Part shown: piece by piece, positions 23,901 to 33,900 of the stretch
How positions within the stretch are numbered: the stretch's first letter is position 1
How the letters are laid out: each line of letters opens with the position of its first letter
Source: Zygaena filipendulae
Taxonomy: Eukaryota > Arthropoda > Insecta > Lepidoptera > Zygaenidae
Reading direction: 5' to 3'
Assembly: GCA_907165275.2 (NCBI GenBank)
Contig: OU015662.1
Span: 9,493,501-9,557,500 of the forward strand
DNA: 64,000 nt
The notes under the pieces: generated by a model
Database searches by the model: none
The model's input: the letters and a program-made list of their open reading frames with translations, nothing else
What the model was told of the DNA's origin: nothing
Program-made: the position numbers and the translations under genes

Positions 23901-26900
23901 CGTTATCATTTGCAAAAAGATAAAATAATGTTAGCTGTTTTTCTGCAGTTTTATCCGAGTGAATTAAGACTCCTTCGGAAACTAAAAAATATCCTATATG
24001 ACACTTAGAGATACTGCAGCTTTCTCTCTAAGAACTTTATGGACGAAGTAACTTTTAGAATCGGATCAGTAGGTACTTAATTCTAGAGATTGGGTCCATA
24101 TGTCAACCACTTTGTACAAATGGAAGTTACTACTAGTCATAACTAGCTGTGCCCCGCGGTTTAACCCGCGTGATTTTCGGAGTTCCCGTAGGAACTATTT
24201 ATTCTAAAATAAAAGTTGCTTATGTTACTCCTTATAACATCAGCTACCTGCCAGTGAAAGTCCAGTTAAAATCGGTCCAGACTTTTCAAAGAGACAGACA
24301 GAAAAAAATGTAATAATTGTTTTTTTTATGTTAGTACCGCATACTTTCATATGCACTCAGTGAAAAACTGTTAATTTAGAATTATTTGTAATTCCAGACA
24401 CTTCAATTTTATTTATGATAAGTATGTTGTACGTACAGATGGGCAAGTATCACTGAGTAAAACGAATCACAGCTATTCCAATGCGTTCCAAAACTATTGA
24501 AAATATTATTAAAAATGCTTAAATATTTTTATTAGATATTATTGTTATTTGATATTTGCAATGCAAAATAACAAGTTTTTTATCAGATGAAGCTAAGACT
24601 CAATAAATCGGTAGATACATATAAACAATAAGATGTAGGTAAATTGATAACAATTTTATTGCAAAAAACATAATTCAATTAGTAGGTACCAAATACGTAT
24701 AAAATTACAGGTCCAACACAAGCTTTCTGTAAAAATACCAGTATTTTTCTATATGATAAATTTATATTTTCTCACAGAATATGGAAAGATATGAGCTTAA
24801 ACGACAGTCTGAGCGATGTTGAGCGTGCTAAACTGGCCGTGTGGGATTATCCAGTCAGCGATAAGTACAGCAAAATGTGGCAGGCCATGAAGGAAGCTGG
24901 TCTGCCAAATTCCGTTGAAGAAGCGGTGCAAAGGGTCAGAGATTCGAAGACTTCCAGCGAAGGATTCGCGTGGCTTGGTGACGCTACTGATGTTAGGTAC
25001 CAAGTTCTAACCAGCTGCGACCTGCAGATGGTTGGTGACGAATTCTCAAGAAAACCGTACGCGATCGCGGTGCAGCAAGGGTCACCGTTGAGGGATCAAT
25101 TTAATAACGCGTAAGTCTCAGAGTTTGAGTGAATATCTATAGTTAGAGCAGTGTGTCCCAAAACCTTCCTATAGCCAGCACCAGTATTTAAATCTATGTC
25201 AATTAAAGAAAACAAATATATACAATGACTTAAATTAGTGAAGTTATACCAAAGCCCGGTATGACGAGATAAAAATCTTTAGAAACTTCTAAAGCATTTG
25301 CAGGGGAAGTCAAGATAATGCTTTGGGAATCCTGGGATCAACATCACCTACTATGATCATTTTGATGAATAATTGATAATTAATTAAAACAGCCTGTGTA
25401 TAATTTCTGTCAAAGACCAAAGCCCATGGTCTGAAACAAGAATAGTTCCATTTCAAATCCTACTAAGACTTGAAGGTGATGGATGGGTTTAAATGACCTT
25501 TCGAAATGCTTGTAAAGGCGGACTCTAATAACAATTAAACATAATAATAATGCTTGGAATTACACAGCGCGGTCACCGGGGCCTAACTAGTTAGCGCTAA
25601 TTCTATGTGTATTTACTAATAGGTATTAGTACTGATAACAAATTATGGTAAGTATAATCATTATACTGTATAACATTCGTAAGTGCCTTTATGAGGGCTA
25701 AATCGTAATAAAAAACATTAAAAATTTAAATGGGTAAGTATACTTAACATGTATTAGTTCCCTAGAAAAATATGTATGACTAGTCTGAACGAGCGAGAGT
25801 ATAGGTAGTAACAAAATAAAATTGATATTTCCACAAACGCACGTAATATTTAGAGTTACAATAATAAAAAAAAAAAACAAATTTTGGTTCGAGTTGAGTC
25901 ATTGATATTCAAGGTTGCGCTGGTCAAAAGCATAGCAGATCGACGGCTGCGCTGCCGCCAGACTGATTTATATAATTACTCGTAGCTCATTAAAAGTTGA
26001 CGTGTTGTTTCCTAATTAGTCAAAAAGACACGTGCGAGTGTAACTGCGACTCTGAAGGTTCCGAATCATTACGTCGCTTTAAATACCCAATTTTTCAATA
26101 CCGGCTATCTGAAAAAAATGTGTGTTTAAGTATAGTGTAGTTTATGGATGTATTTAGTACTGATATATGGAACGCGTTGCCCAACCACCCATTTCTATGT
26201 ATTTTTGTTCTTCCTTTCACACCATTGGTTATCTGGAAGAGATTGCAACTATGCGATAAGACCGCCATTTGCTTCTTCCTTCTCTTTCGGAATTGTGAAA
26301 TTGTTATTTCATGTGCAGTAAAGAATTAAATTGATTAATTATTAAAAAATAAATTTCAGGTAATGAGAAAATGGGCAACGATTGATGGATTGGTTCATGT
26401 ATAACAAGGAGGATGACGTAGGGAGGATGATGTATAAGGACATGAACAGAAATTTCATGTATTTTATAATTACGTATGAGTACAATGGCAATCATTGTCC
26501 ATTTTCTCATTACCCTAAATTTTTTATTTATTTATTTATTGCTAACAATTTATTTTTTATTATGTTAATATACGAAAAATCTATCAATTTCTTACAAATT
26601 CAACATTTTATTGCCTCCTATCTATATGCACAAAGATCTTCATTTGAAGCTGACATATTTTACATACTATTATTAGAAATATGGTATCCAGTATTTTTGA
26701 CAGTGTGGAACCCTAAAAATAACACAATCTGGCGTCGCGTCGTAGGTACAAACGTTTCAGACGGTCAAGGTGTATTGAATCTTCTATCTAAATATTCACT
26801 CTACAAGCAATAACATATTTTTTTAATGTTGTAGCTCGTAGGCGATGTAATCCACTAAGACAATGTACCTAGACCACATATAGGCAATACACCTAGCTAG

Positions 26901-29730
26901 ACCATGGTTATGCAAATTTTACCATCGCATTACCTAAAGCTTGCGTTTGAGTTTCACACTACTTTGTATTTTACGTAAAAGTGTAAAATAGAGTCTTCGT
27001 TTAAGTATAGTCAAACTAAACAGTTTTAACATTACAATAATTGCGTCGCGTCTGTAAAAAAAGAACCTGTATTCTTGAAAAATCCATGAAAAGATTAAAG
27101 CAACACACAAATTGTGGCCAATTATGTTAAACTGAAACTAATATACATACGTAGCGAGCATAAAGCGGTCATTGTCTTATGTAAATTATTGATGTTCGTA
27201 GCATGTGTCGTACCCAGCGAAGAGGTTACAGAGTCGATATTTGAAGCATAGTGTATGAATTACATACGATAATAGTTTCCTGGGTAAAAAAATCAAAATT
27301 CTATTTAGTCCGTCAGTTTGATAATAAAAAAATAAAAGACACGTATTTTTTGCTTTTTTAAAATAATGGAAATATGCATAGATAAAGCGCATTAAAGTTT
27401 AGGGTGGGGGACTCGTGACGTCACCGCTCGCTATAACGTGCGAACAAACTGTAGCGAGGCGTGACGTCATGTGAAATTTCGACTTGATATATCTCCAATA
27501 TTTTTTAATAATCTACAAAACGGACTAAAAAAAAAAATTTAGGAAACTAGCCTATTGTGTTTGCTCGAGTAAGTAAGCTCCTCGCAGAAAATTATTATCT
27601 TCCATATTGTTTTCACTGTTTTTATTTTTACATCTGTCCCTGGCAGTTGCTAACCAATACAAATTAACATCTTGCAGTATCAATATTTATAAATGGCGTC
27701 ATTAGAACTAGACGGAATAGACTCTCGCGCCCTGCACGTATTTGGCTTTGTGTGATGAAAACAGGGTTCCACTTCCAGTCTGGGCGTGTATATACATATA
27801 TCTATAGCATAATATATTTTGTTATTCTATGTAGTATATACCACGTTTGCTTGGTTTCCACGTCACAAGCTATAATAATAGCTTACTGTGGGATCAAGTA
27901 GATCTGTGTGTTCTGGAGTGGATGTGGATATACGCTACGATTTTCAAATGTTCAAATTCAATTCTTATAACTCCTATTTCTATAAACCGATGGTGATGAA
28001 ATAAAACTCATGTTTTAAGTTAGATAGTGGCATTAATTGGCAAAAATCTTATTCAATATAGAGAGGCTAAATTCTGAAAATCGTTGTTTCTGATTCTTTG
28101 ATATTAGGTGTGATATTAGGATGATCGCCTGGTTTCATAGAAAGTAGGTTTTTCTTTAATGTTATCGCAGACAAAATGTCAATACACGACTCTATCGTTC
28201 GACGAATACAGTCACGAAAATTATAATAATGTAACGCAGGTGGCTTTTGGTGGTTGGATATTCAACGTTAATTACGCAACACGCCCGTTTCAGACGAAAT
28301 GTGCGAAATGTTACGGAAATTTAAATATTTTTCCAATGATTTCACAACCTGATGGTTGTGAAAATCGTGGCAAATCAACACAGTTTTCAAGAACTGCATT
28401 ATACTATCCATAGATAAGTCACCAGCTCCAAAAATAAGTACATAATATACAAACAAAATTAACTCACGCAAATGCGTTCATAATATTATGTAGTAGGTAC
28501 CTACCTACGGATTACAGAATGCACGGTACAGAGTTCTCGTAATGTGCACTTACGTACCTAAATTCGTATGATAGTAATGCTCTATTTATAGTAAAATAAT
28601 TGCTTATGCGGGCGATGTGCGGTAACAGATCGTACCTACTAAAATTTCCACAATAAACTCTGAAAAAATTCAACGTTCTACAACTTAAAAAAATAGTTTT
28701 AAAGAAAACTGACATACTTACCTCGTGTAGTTTTTGAATTTTCAGATATAAAAAAATATCTACTGTTCTTACCCGGACCGTCGTTCTTATAGTTGGCAAG
28801 TTATGATGTACGTATGTTATAAAAACAAAAGAGTAGAGGAAGTTACGATTTTTTTTTTCTTCAGAATACTCCAACTCCTGAACAAACGCAAGTTAGAAAA
28901 ATTGAAAGAGAAATGGTGGGTCGGCAACCCGGAAGCGATGAAGTGCGAGAAGAAGGACGACCAGTCGGACGGCATATCCATACAGAACATAGGGGGCGTG
29001 TTTATCGTCATCTTCATGGGCATCGGGCTGGCCTGCGTCACGCTGGGCGTCGAGTACTGGTGGTATAAGTGGCGGAGAAAGTCGACTATCGGGGATATCA
29101 CTCAGGTAGGACATTATTTATACTCATATGTCACTATGTTCCTCGCGGTTGCAACTCGCGTTGATTTCAGAGTTCCTGCGAGAATTTCGAGATAAAAGTA
29201 CCCTCGTTTTCTGTACTCCTGACGTGTATGCAAAATTTCATGACGATCAGATGAGTAATTAAGGTGTGAAAGTTTAGCCTACAAACAGACAAACAGGTTT
29301 GTATATAAAGGTGTAGAGGATTACATTCATGAAATTTTTTGGTAATATTATTGTAGTTCACAAATTATGAATCCGTTTTCGGTAGTAGGTCATGTTCGAA
29401 AGTACGATGAACTTTAAAAACGCTGTGGGGGGAGGGGGGGGATCGTCATGCTTAGCTTTGATACGAATTTCGAAATTTGATTGATGTTTTCCCACATTGC
29501 GACTGTTTTTGTAGGTACAGAGAATGTGCGTATGTGTCTATAGAATTTGAATTTGACTTTAAACATGTTTCATGACTTTAAACTCATAATAAAAAGTTTT
29601 TTGTTCGTAGGTGGAGCCAGCGAAGTTAACTAGAAGTAACATCGACGGTGGGCACATGAAGAAAGTTCGAGAAGGATTCAAATTTAGATCACGAAACCTT
29701 GGCCTATCTGAAGTCAATACTAAATATTAA
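14881..29730 (+). CDS. Ir25a: Ionotropic receptor co-receptor IR25a, complete, 12 exons
   Basis: The exons sum to 2802 nt (933 residues), and every GT-AG junction keeps phase. The protein has a signal peptide (residues 1-27, hydrophobic [18 protein letters not shown]) followed by QTTQNINV, which is also found in fly IR25a. An amino-terminal domain runs to about 430. Ligand-binding lobe S1 is at about 444-545, with the glutamate-type Arg at about 521 ([10 protein letters not shown]). TM1 is at about 561-579, a pore loop with [11 protein letters not shown] at about 615-625, and TM3 with SYTANLAAF at 647-655. Lobe S2 (about 660-815) includes Asp771 of [11 protein letters not shown]4 is at about 857-876, followed by a 57-residue cytoplasmic tail. 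The retained amino-terminal domain and the segment [21 protein letters not shown] with an N-D-S sequon are features of IR co-receptors. In insects IR25a assembles with tuning IRs in sensory dendrites to form cation channels for odours, tastes, humidity and temperature. It is very confidently distinguished from IR8a and kainate receptors. Confidence 0.97.
15168..15317 (+). CDS. Ir25a: Ir25a coding exon 2
   Basis: The acceptor is ttatttttag. It begins [15 protein letters not shown] and ends [11 protein letters not shown] plus one base. The donor is gtaagt. It aligns to the start of the fly amino-terminal domain. Confidence 0.92.
15429..15665 (-). repeat. 'cccgcggtttcacccg' repeat copies in Ir25a intron 2
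   Basis: A reverse copy runs from aataatataaatgcgaaagt to acgcaggggaaaccgc (15593). A second short partial unit follows at once (ttcccggaatttccgaggga). Confidence 0.6.
15830..15968 (+). repeat. Non-LTR/SINE tail (ggcggtaatcacttaccatc family) in Ir25a intron 2
   Basis: Contains cgggcggcggtaatcactta-type landmarks (gggcggcggtaatcactta, ccatcaggtgtgccac) and ends ccctatgacataaaaaaaa. This tail is common in Lepidoptera. A short relative lies at 54643-54690. Confidence 0.65.
16184..16486 (+). CDS. Ir25a: Ir25a coding exon 3
   Basis: The acceptor is cgcttttcag. Encodes [16 protein letters not shown] through [17 protein letters not shown] and [16 protein letters not shown] to IIFDEYF. It ends in phase 1 with donor gtcagt. 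Confidence 0.95.
17324..17738 (+). CDS. Ir25a: Ir25a coding exon 4
   Basis: The acceptor is ttgttatag. It begins [13 protein letters not shown], identical to fly IR25a over this stretch, and contains [15 protein letters not shown] and [15 protein letters not shown]. It ends in phase 2 with donor gtacgt. Confidence 0.95.
17850..18136 (-). mobile_element. tRNA-derived SINE in Ir25a intron 4, intact Pol III boxes
   Basis: On the minus strand the A box tggcgtagtagg (plus 18113-18124) and B box ggttcgaatcc (18069-18079) match the consensus exactly. A body follows with a tgatgaacacagggttccac segment and a taaataaataaat-rich 3' tail near 17850. A 5'-truncated relative lies at 27746-27930 and a third at the window edge. 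Confidence 0.8.
18293..18407 (+). CDS. Ir25a: Ir25a coding exon 5
   Basis: The acceptor is gcgtttccag. Encodes [20 protein letters not shown] to VDLKTSFRE. It ends in phase 0 with donor gttagt. Confidence 0.93.
18578..18737. mobile_element. CRE-MITE family, left half, Ir25a intron 5
   Basis: It matches the first half of the element at 22301 (gggatgtcaacgactttt, attagtccgtcagttagaaa, aaagcgcattaaagtttagg). It stops just after a TGACGTCA at 18728-18735, so the right half is missing. Confidence 0.75.
18775..18855 (+). repeat. Degraded 'cccgcggtttcacccg' repeat fragment
   Basis: Contains attcctgcgggaactctttg and gagataaaagtatatat after a tagctagtcctcccgcggc start. It is broken and short. Confidence 0.4.
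19017..19256 (+). CDS. Ir25a: Ir25a coding exon 6
   Basis: The acceptor is atattttag. Encodes [16 protein letters not shown] to [11 protein letters not shown], the linker into S1. Both ends are phase 0, and the donor is gtatgt. Confidence 0.93.
19474..19862 (+). CDS. Ir25a: Ir25a coding exon 7 (ligand-binding S1 and start of TM1)
   Basis: The acceptor is atattttacag. Encodes [19 protein letters not shown], the S1 lobe with AEREN (binding Arg) and LLS-type TM1 start [11 protein letters not shown]. The donor is gtaaga. Confidence 0.97.
19955..20162 (-). repeat. 'cccgcggtttcacccg' repeat, reverse copy, Ir25a intron 7
   Basis: Full reverse copy: aataaatgtgaaagtgtag, gttgtcaggggtacagagaa, ctcgcgggaactccgaaatt and the mirrored head gtgaaaccgcggggcacagc. 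Contains a triple ggatgttt repeat. Confidence 0.7.
21407..21610 (+). CDS. Ir25a: Ir25a coding exon 8 (TM1 end, pore loop)
   Basis: The acceptor is tttcaaatgcag. Encodes [18 protein letters not shown], then [19 protein letters not shown] and [12 protein letters not shown]. The donor is gtatga. Confidence 0.97.
21853..22009 (+). repeat. 'ctagctgt' repeat variant, Ir25a intron 8
   Basis: Starts actagctgtccctcggtttc and has agactatacgtataaacctt. Ends in agacagacagacagacagac, like the copy at 12392. Confidence 0.65.
22301..22621. mobile_element. CRE-MITE family, full copy, Ir25a intron 8
   Basis: The termini gggatgttga and gtcaacatgcc are inverted, and inner ends attagtctgtc and gacggacta are also inverted. 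Two palindromic sites lie near the middle: TGATGTCA at 22444-22451 (one mismatch) and TGACGTCA at 22490-22497. It ends only 40 bp before exon 9. Non-coding. Confidence 0.82.
22662..22847 (+). CDS. Ir25a: Ir25a coding exon 9 (TM3, start of S2)
   Basis: The acceptor is tattttttcag. Encodes [40 protein letters not shown] and [12 protein letters not shown]. The donor is gtaagt. Confidence 0.97.
23106..23318 (-). repeat. 'cccgcggtttcacccg' repeat, reverse copy, Ir25a intron 9
   Basis: Contains gaagaattcccgcgggaata, ccgaagttagagtgaaatcg and the mirrored head ggggaacagcta. The 5' part is diverged. Confidence 0.6.
24142..24311 (+). repeat. 'ctagctgtgccccgcggttt' repeat, Ir25a intron 9
   Basis: Starts actagctgtgccccgcggtt and continues with ctgccagtgaaagtccagtt, aaaatcggtccag and agagacagacagaaaa. 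This is the 'latt-cagctatctgccag' subfamily also at 33653 and 58428. Confidence 0.7.
24778..25110 (+). CDS. Ir25a: Ir25a coding exon 10 (S2 lobe, co-receptor loop)
   Basis: The acceptor is tattttctcacag. Encodes [19 protein letters not shown] to [14 protein letters not shown] and [20 protein letters not shown]. The donor is gtaagt. Confidence 0.97.
26359..26514. mobile_element. 156-bp MITE with ~26-bp inverted repeats
   Basis: The left end (26359-26384) begins ggtaatgagaaaatgggcaa. The right end (26489-26514) is its near-perfect complement, ending gtccattttctcattacc. The interior holds no complete gene. It lies in Ir25a intron 10. Confidence 0.75.
27274..27550. mobile_element. CRE-MITE family, divergent-terminus copy, Ir25a intron 10
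   Basis: The body matches the family (tttagtccgtcagtttgat, gcgcattaaagtttagggtg, cggactaaaa). The outer ends differ (tagtttcct and aggaaacta, still inverted). Two exact TGACGTCA sites lie at 27416-27423 and 27462-27469. Confidence 0.78.
27746..27930 (+). mobile_element. 5'-truncated SINE copy, Ir25a intron 10
   Basis: Matches the body of the SINE at 17850-18136 from tttgtgtgatga through gtttgcttggtttccacgtc to gatctgtgtgttctggagtg. The tRNA head is missing. Confidence 0.7.
28865..29105 (+). CDS. Ir25a: Ir25a coding exon 11 (S2 end, TM4)
   Basis: The acceptor is tttttcttcag. Encodes [37 protein letters not shown] and [11 protein letters not shown]. It ends in phase 0 with donor gtagga. Confidence 0.96.
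29142..29298 (+). repeat. 'cccgcggtttcacccg' repeat, Ir25a intron 11
   Basis: A degraded head (cctcgcggttgcaactcgcg) is followed by agttcctgcgagaatttcga, ataaaagtaccctc and gtatgcaaaatttcatgacg. Confidence 0.6.
29611..29730 (+). CDS. Ir25a: Ir25a coding exon 12 (C-terminal tail)
   Basis: The acceptor is tttgttcgtag. Encodes [20 protein letters not shown] to SEVNTKY, with TAA at 29728-29730. The basic cytoplasmic tail is less conserved than the rest, and AATAAA follows 5 nt later. Confidence 0.85.
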   Translation: MEPAKLTRSNIDGGHMKKVREGFKFRSRNLGLSEVNTKY

Positions 29731-29735
29731 AACCG

Positions 29736-29741
29736 AATAAA
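29736..29741 (+). promoter_or_regulatory. Ir25a polyadenylation signal AATAAA
   Basis: A canonical hexamer 5 nt after the stop codon; another AATAAA lies near 29859. A very short 3' UTR is possible. Confidence 0.6.
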
Positions 29742-30235
29742 GACCTTTTCAAGCGCTGATAAAATTTTAAACTAATGGAATTTTTAAGCTTGATGTAGAA
29801 AATAAAAGATCTCTCCTGATCTCTCTGTAATTTTAGGTACAAATCATGTTTGAACAATAAAATATACGCATAAATAACGTTTGTTATAAAAACACAATAT
29901 TTTAGAATTTATATAATACATTTATTATCTTACTATCTGCAATTTCTTAAAAATATATTATTATCTGGATCTTAAACAAAAATACGCGTATTCCCATACA
30001 TTTTCAAATATACACTAAAGACTAAATAAATGTACAATAATCCAAACTTTGTGATATCTATTTGTCAGTTGAGTATTACAAACAAAAACATTATTATGTA
30101 TCAAAAACATTATTATGCATATTTTTAAAGTTTAAATTAACTCTTCAGTAAACTGACTTGTTAAAATTCTATCGGGCAAGAGAATAATTTGATAAGCCTA
30201 GTTAAAGTTTTATTTACAAATGCAAGTGTAGCCTT
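29742..30235. other. Convergent intergenic gap between Ir25a and the LZTS-like gene
   Basis: About 500 bp of AT-rich sequence with no coding content and no recognised repeat. The two genes' 3' UTRs may extend into it. Confidence 0.5.
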
Positions 30236-30241
30236 TTTATT
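30236..30241 (-). promoter_or_regulatory. LZTS-like gene polyadenylation signal
   Basis: AATAAA on the minus strand (plus tttatt), 42 nt after the stop codon. Confidence 0.6.
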
Positions 30242-30282
30242 AACAAAATATAAATATTATTAAACTATTTTCAATTTGGTCA

Positions 30283-30987
30283 TTACAGCTCAATTGCTTT
30301 GCCGTGATTGTTTAAATTCTTCATGTTTTTGTTGATTAACTCCAGTTCTAGTCTCAAAGAGTCCACTTCGGCTTCGAGGGTGCGCGACCTCCGAAACATC
30401 TGGACATAGTTCAACTGTAACTGCTTCTGGTATCTCAACACTTTGTCCTTCTCCTCGGACCATTTTCTCCTTTCGTTGTTGAATTGTTTCTCTTTAGCTT
30501 CTAATTCCCCTTTGAGCCTGTCGACCATTGCGTTGGCTGGACAAGGCTCACCACATGAATCGGGCAGTTCTCCATTCAGTCTTTGTACTTCGGCGTCCTC
30601 TAAAGCACTATCGTTGGACGTCCAGTGGTACTCGTTCGTTTTACAAACGTCATATATTCCTCTCATTGTCCTGCCACATTCGATCCCTTCGTATCCGCTG
30701 AGCGACACGTCGGATAGCTCCTGTCTCAGTTCTTTCAATTCCGTTTTTAGCCGTTCAATTTCGTTTTTACTGCTCTCTTTTACTTTAGATAGATCCGATA
30801 CGCTTTGCATTAGGTCGTTGGTGAGTCGATCCACTTCAGATTGTAATCTTTTGACGTTTTTGCCTTTATCTTCGTCTTCGGCTCGGAGCCTCATGATTTC
30901 TTTTTCCTTTGTGTCGAGAACCTCTCTTAGTTGTCGGCAGTCGGCTTTCAGCGTCAGATATTCGTGGCCTTTCGCTGTTTGCTCGTT
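30283..30987 (-). CDS. LZTS-like terminal coding exon
   Basis: The acceptor (minus) is ctcatttccag. Encodes NEQTAKGHEYLTLKADCRQ and heptad coiled coil, then the conserved RRKWSEEKDKVLRYQKQLQL block, and ends KAIEL with TAA at 30283-30285. The open frame upstream of the acceptor is intronic. Confidence 0.92.
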   Translation of the reverse strand, partial: NEQTAKGHEYLTLKADCRQLREVLDTKEKEIMRLRAEDEDKGKNVKRLQSEVDRLTNDLMQSVSDLSKVKESSKNEIERLKTELKELRQELSDVSLSGYEGIECGRTMRGIYDVCKTNEYHWTSNDSALEDAEVQRLNGELPDSCGEPCPANAMVDRLKGELEAKEKQFNNERRKWSEEKDKVLRYQKQLQLNYVQMFRRSRTLEAEVDSLRLELELINKNMKNLNNHGKAIEL

Positions 30988-33900
30988 CTGGAAATGAGAA
31001 TATTTCATAAAATATTAGTATACATGTAAGTTGAAGATATTATCTATTATCAATAACAATATATTGTGTGCTTTAATAAAATAAAGGTTCACAGAAATAA
31101 ATTTAGTAGCTCCGACCCCTAATGCATAATATATGACATCGAAGCGGATGTTTATGATCTTTGTTTCCAATACCTGTTAGTATGAAACTTATTCTTATTT
31201 AATTGGTCACACCGAATCTTTTTGATGTTTTTGGCGTTTCGCTAATGCAAAATACTATAAAAACTTCACAGTTTTATAACATAATTAATAAATTAGATAT
31301 TCACTTAATTAACTACATTTTAATTAATTCTTCGGGCATTATGTTATTAATCCGAACTAGTGAAGTAGTCTGAGAGAGGTAGGTATCAATTAGGTATGTA
31401 TATTTTCTCTGGTTCGTAACTATACTAACTGGGTATATAAGTAGGTATTTGTGACTGTGATTGCGTGATTTCTTCCCTTCTTATCAGAGGTTCGGTACCA
31501 TCAGTTTTTTTTTTTACTTTATTTTTTTACAATTTGTAATTTGCCGCAGTTTTTTTTTAACTGATTGGTCAGAAATTTGTCCATAATTTCGCCTGATGGA
31601 AAGCGACGATATGGACGAAGGTATTTCACTGTTTCACGTTTTATACGCCAGCCAATTACATACATATTCACTTTAGTCATGACCACGTAGTGATTACCTT
31701 CTCTCTGGTCATGACTAGGTCCAATAGGTTTCATATGTCACAGGTGAATCACAGGTGAATTTTTCAAGTCTTTTTTCCAAAATCAATTAATTCTATTGCC
31801 GACTAGAGAAATTGATTTAAAATAGGTATCTGGGTATAAGGTTTTAGTGTTTACCAAAATCAGTCCCGAGACTCCTTTGAGAACTTTTCGCTATTCGTCG
31901 TAATTTCAGATTTGGCCATCCTCGCCCACTTGAAAAATCCACCCTAGTTACGTTACGAGCGTTACGTTGTTGTCGATGTCGTGGTCACATCATGAATTGG
32001 CCAATTCTTATATTTTTATTTTATTTTATTTTACTTTATTTGGAAAATCAACAGCTACAAAAATATAATGAACATTTGAATGTCAAACAAAAAAGCCGAT
32101 TACAGATTTTCGCACATGGGATAGTTTCTAGATACAAGTACTTTTTCACTTTAGGCCGAGCATAGAGCACTCTGACATTCTTGGTTAGGTTACGCGAGCC
32201 AAGCAAGCGCAGCGAGCGTGCCGCGGCAGCGGCCGTCGGCGATGTGCCAAAGTCCAAAGACAAAATATGGTGACATTCGATAGTTGATGATGTTGCCGAC
32301 CATTTCATGAAATGCCACCATTTCATGGATTGGCGGGCAACGTCATGAATTGGCCAATTATTAGATGACGACATGAATTTAGTTAGGTATGTATTTTGTA
32401 TATTCAGAATTCTGTATAACAAAGGTTCAAAGGTGATTTGACCATCTACGTCACCTTGAAAAATTCACCGCACCTTTAAGTTACCCATACAGCGGGGTTA
32501 GCCAAGTTCTCATTCAAAACTAGTTTTGCGTGACCACGTGAAAACTAGAGTTTTGATTGGTTGATCAAGTGACATGACGATTCGTTACATAAGTTTTCTA
32601 TGCGAAATTGTGGAATGTCAACTTGGCTAACCCCGTTAGTAGGTATAGGAGGTAACTTCAAACGAGCAGCGCATGTCATCATGAATGCCCGTAGACTGTA
32701 GAGCGACCAACCTGCGCGTCTTTGAGTTGCGTCTTGAGCAGCGCGATCTCGCCGGCGCGCTGGCACAGGCTCCACTCGGTGTCCTCGAGCCGCTGGCGCA
32801 GCAGCGCGCGGTCGCGGCGCACGCGCGCCAGCTCGGCGTCGCGGTCGCCGCGCGCGCGCGCCGCCGGCCCCGCGGCCTGCAGCGGCAGCGCGCGCGGCCC
32901 GCGCACCACCACCTCGCGCACGCGCAGCCGCTCCGACGTGCTGCAACACGCACGCTTGACGATTAACATCACAGAACTGTATTGGAACGCAGTTAGGAAA
33001 TAATTAGTGTGCTGGAACGTACCTAACAGAAACTACATACCTACCTATGTACGCACCTTTAGAATTTGTTTATTTGTGATGTGTATATTGATACAAACTG
33101 CATAGTTAATTACAATAACATTTTTAATTAATCTACATAACGGGGTAAAAACTAAAATTTCGACACCTAGACGTTAGGTAGCTCCTCGAGCGAAAAAAAA
33201 TTTGTTATGATATAAAAATTCGCCAAGAATTGCCCACAAAATTCAGTAGATCCTACCTACCTACATGCTTCGCGCCTTCATACAAATACTAATTTACCCC
33301 TGTATAGCAGGCAAATATGTTTTGTACCTTAAATAAATAAAAAAAATCTTTTGATTTCGATAAACGATCCGATATCGACACTTGCAAACTCAATAAGACC
33401 AATCGATTGTCGCGACGGAGCCCGTATGCTAGCATCCCTTATCGATCATCTGTTCTATAAAAGTAATCGATAGGGTGAGTTGATACAATACCTATAATCA
33501 TGGTGGTCCCGCTCCAGCTCCGAGACGCCCGAGTCGGCGGGCGAGGGCGCGGGCGCCGGCTCCTTGCTGTCCGCACCGATCAGCACGCTACTGCACTTGC
33601 TTCTGGAAATAGTAACAACCAGCATATAAACAACGTACATAAATATTATTATTACTAGCTGTGCCCCGCGGTTTCACCCGCTTGAGTTTCGGAATTCCCG
33701 CAGGAACTATTTTTTTTTAAAGTAAAAGTAGCCAAGTTTCTCATTATAACATCAGCTATCTGCCAGCGAAAGTCCCGTTAAAATCGGTCTAGTCGTGTCA
33801 GAGATTCAGAGATTAGCCGGAAGAAACAGACAGACAGACAGAGAAAATTTTTAAAAGTTAAAAAATTAAATTAAATCAAATTAAATTTTAGAACGAACGC

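Larger units (their letters stand above)
25111..28864. other. Ir25a intron 10 (3.75 kb)
   Basis: The longest Ir25a intron has no conserved exon. Open frames such as the one at 26382-26813 are AT-driven and partly inside a MITE. It contains a 156-bp MITE, a CRE-MITE and a SINE fragment, listed separately. Confidence 0.6.

Noticed and set aside
26382..26813. 143-codon plus-strand frame in Ir25a intron 10
   Set aside because: Its first third lies in a 156-bp MITE and the rest is AT-driven Ile/Phe/Tyr/Leu. No family resemblance.
28159..28413. 84-codon plus-strand frame in Ir25a intron 10 as an extra Ir25a exon
   Set aside because: Exons 10 and 11 join in phase to give an uninterrupted IR25a sequence, and the frame shows no receptor similarity.
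30443..30997. 184-codon plus-strand frame
   Set aside because: It is the antisense of the conserved terminal LZTS-like exon; its Ser/Leu-rich product is the usual shadow of a coiled coil.
32545..33003. Several overlapping long frames on both strands, Ala/Arg-rich
   Set aside because: They arise from the very GC-rich exon 32712-32940. Only the minus frame that contains DTEWSLCQRAGEIALLK is conserved and has matching splice sites.
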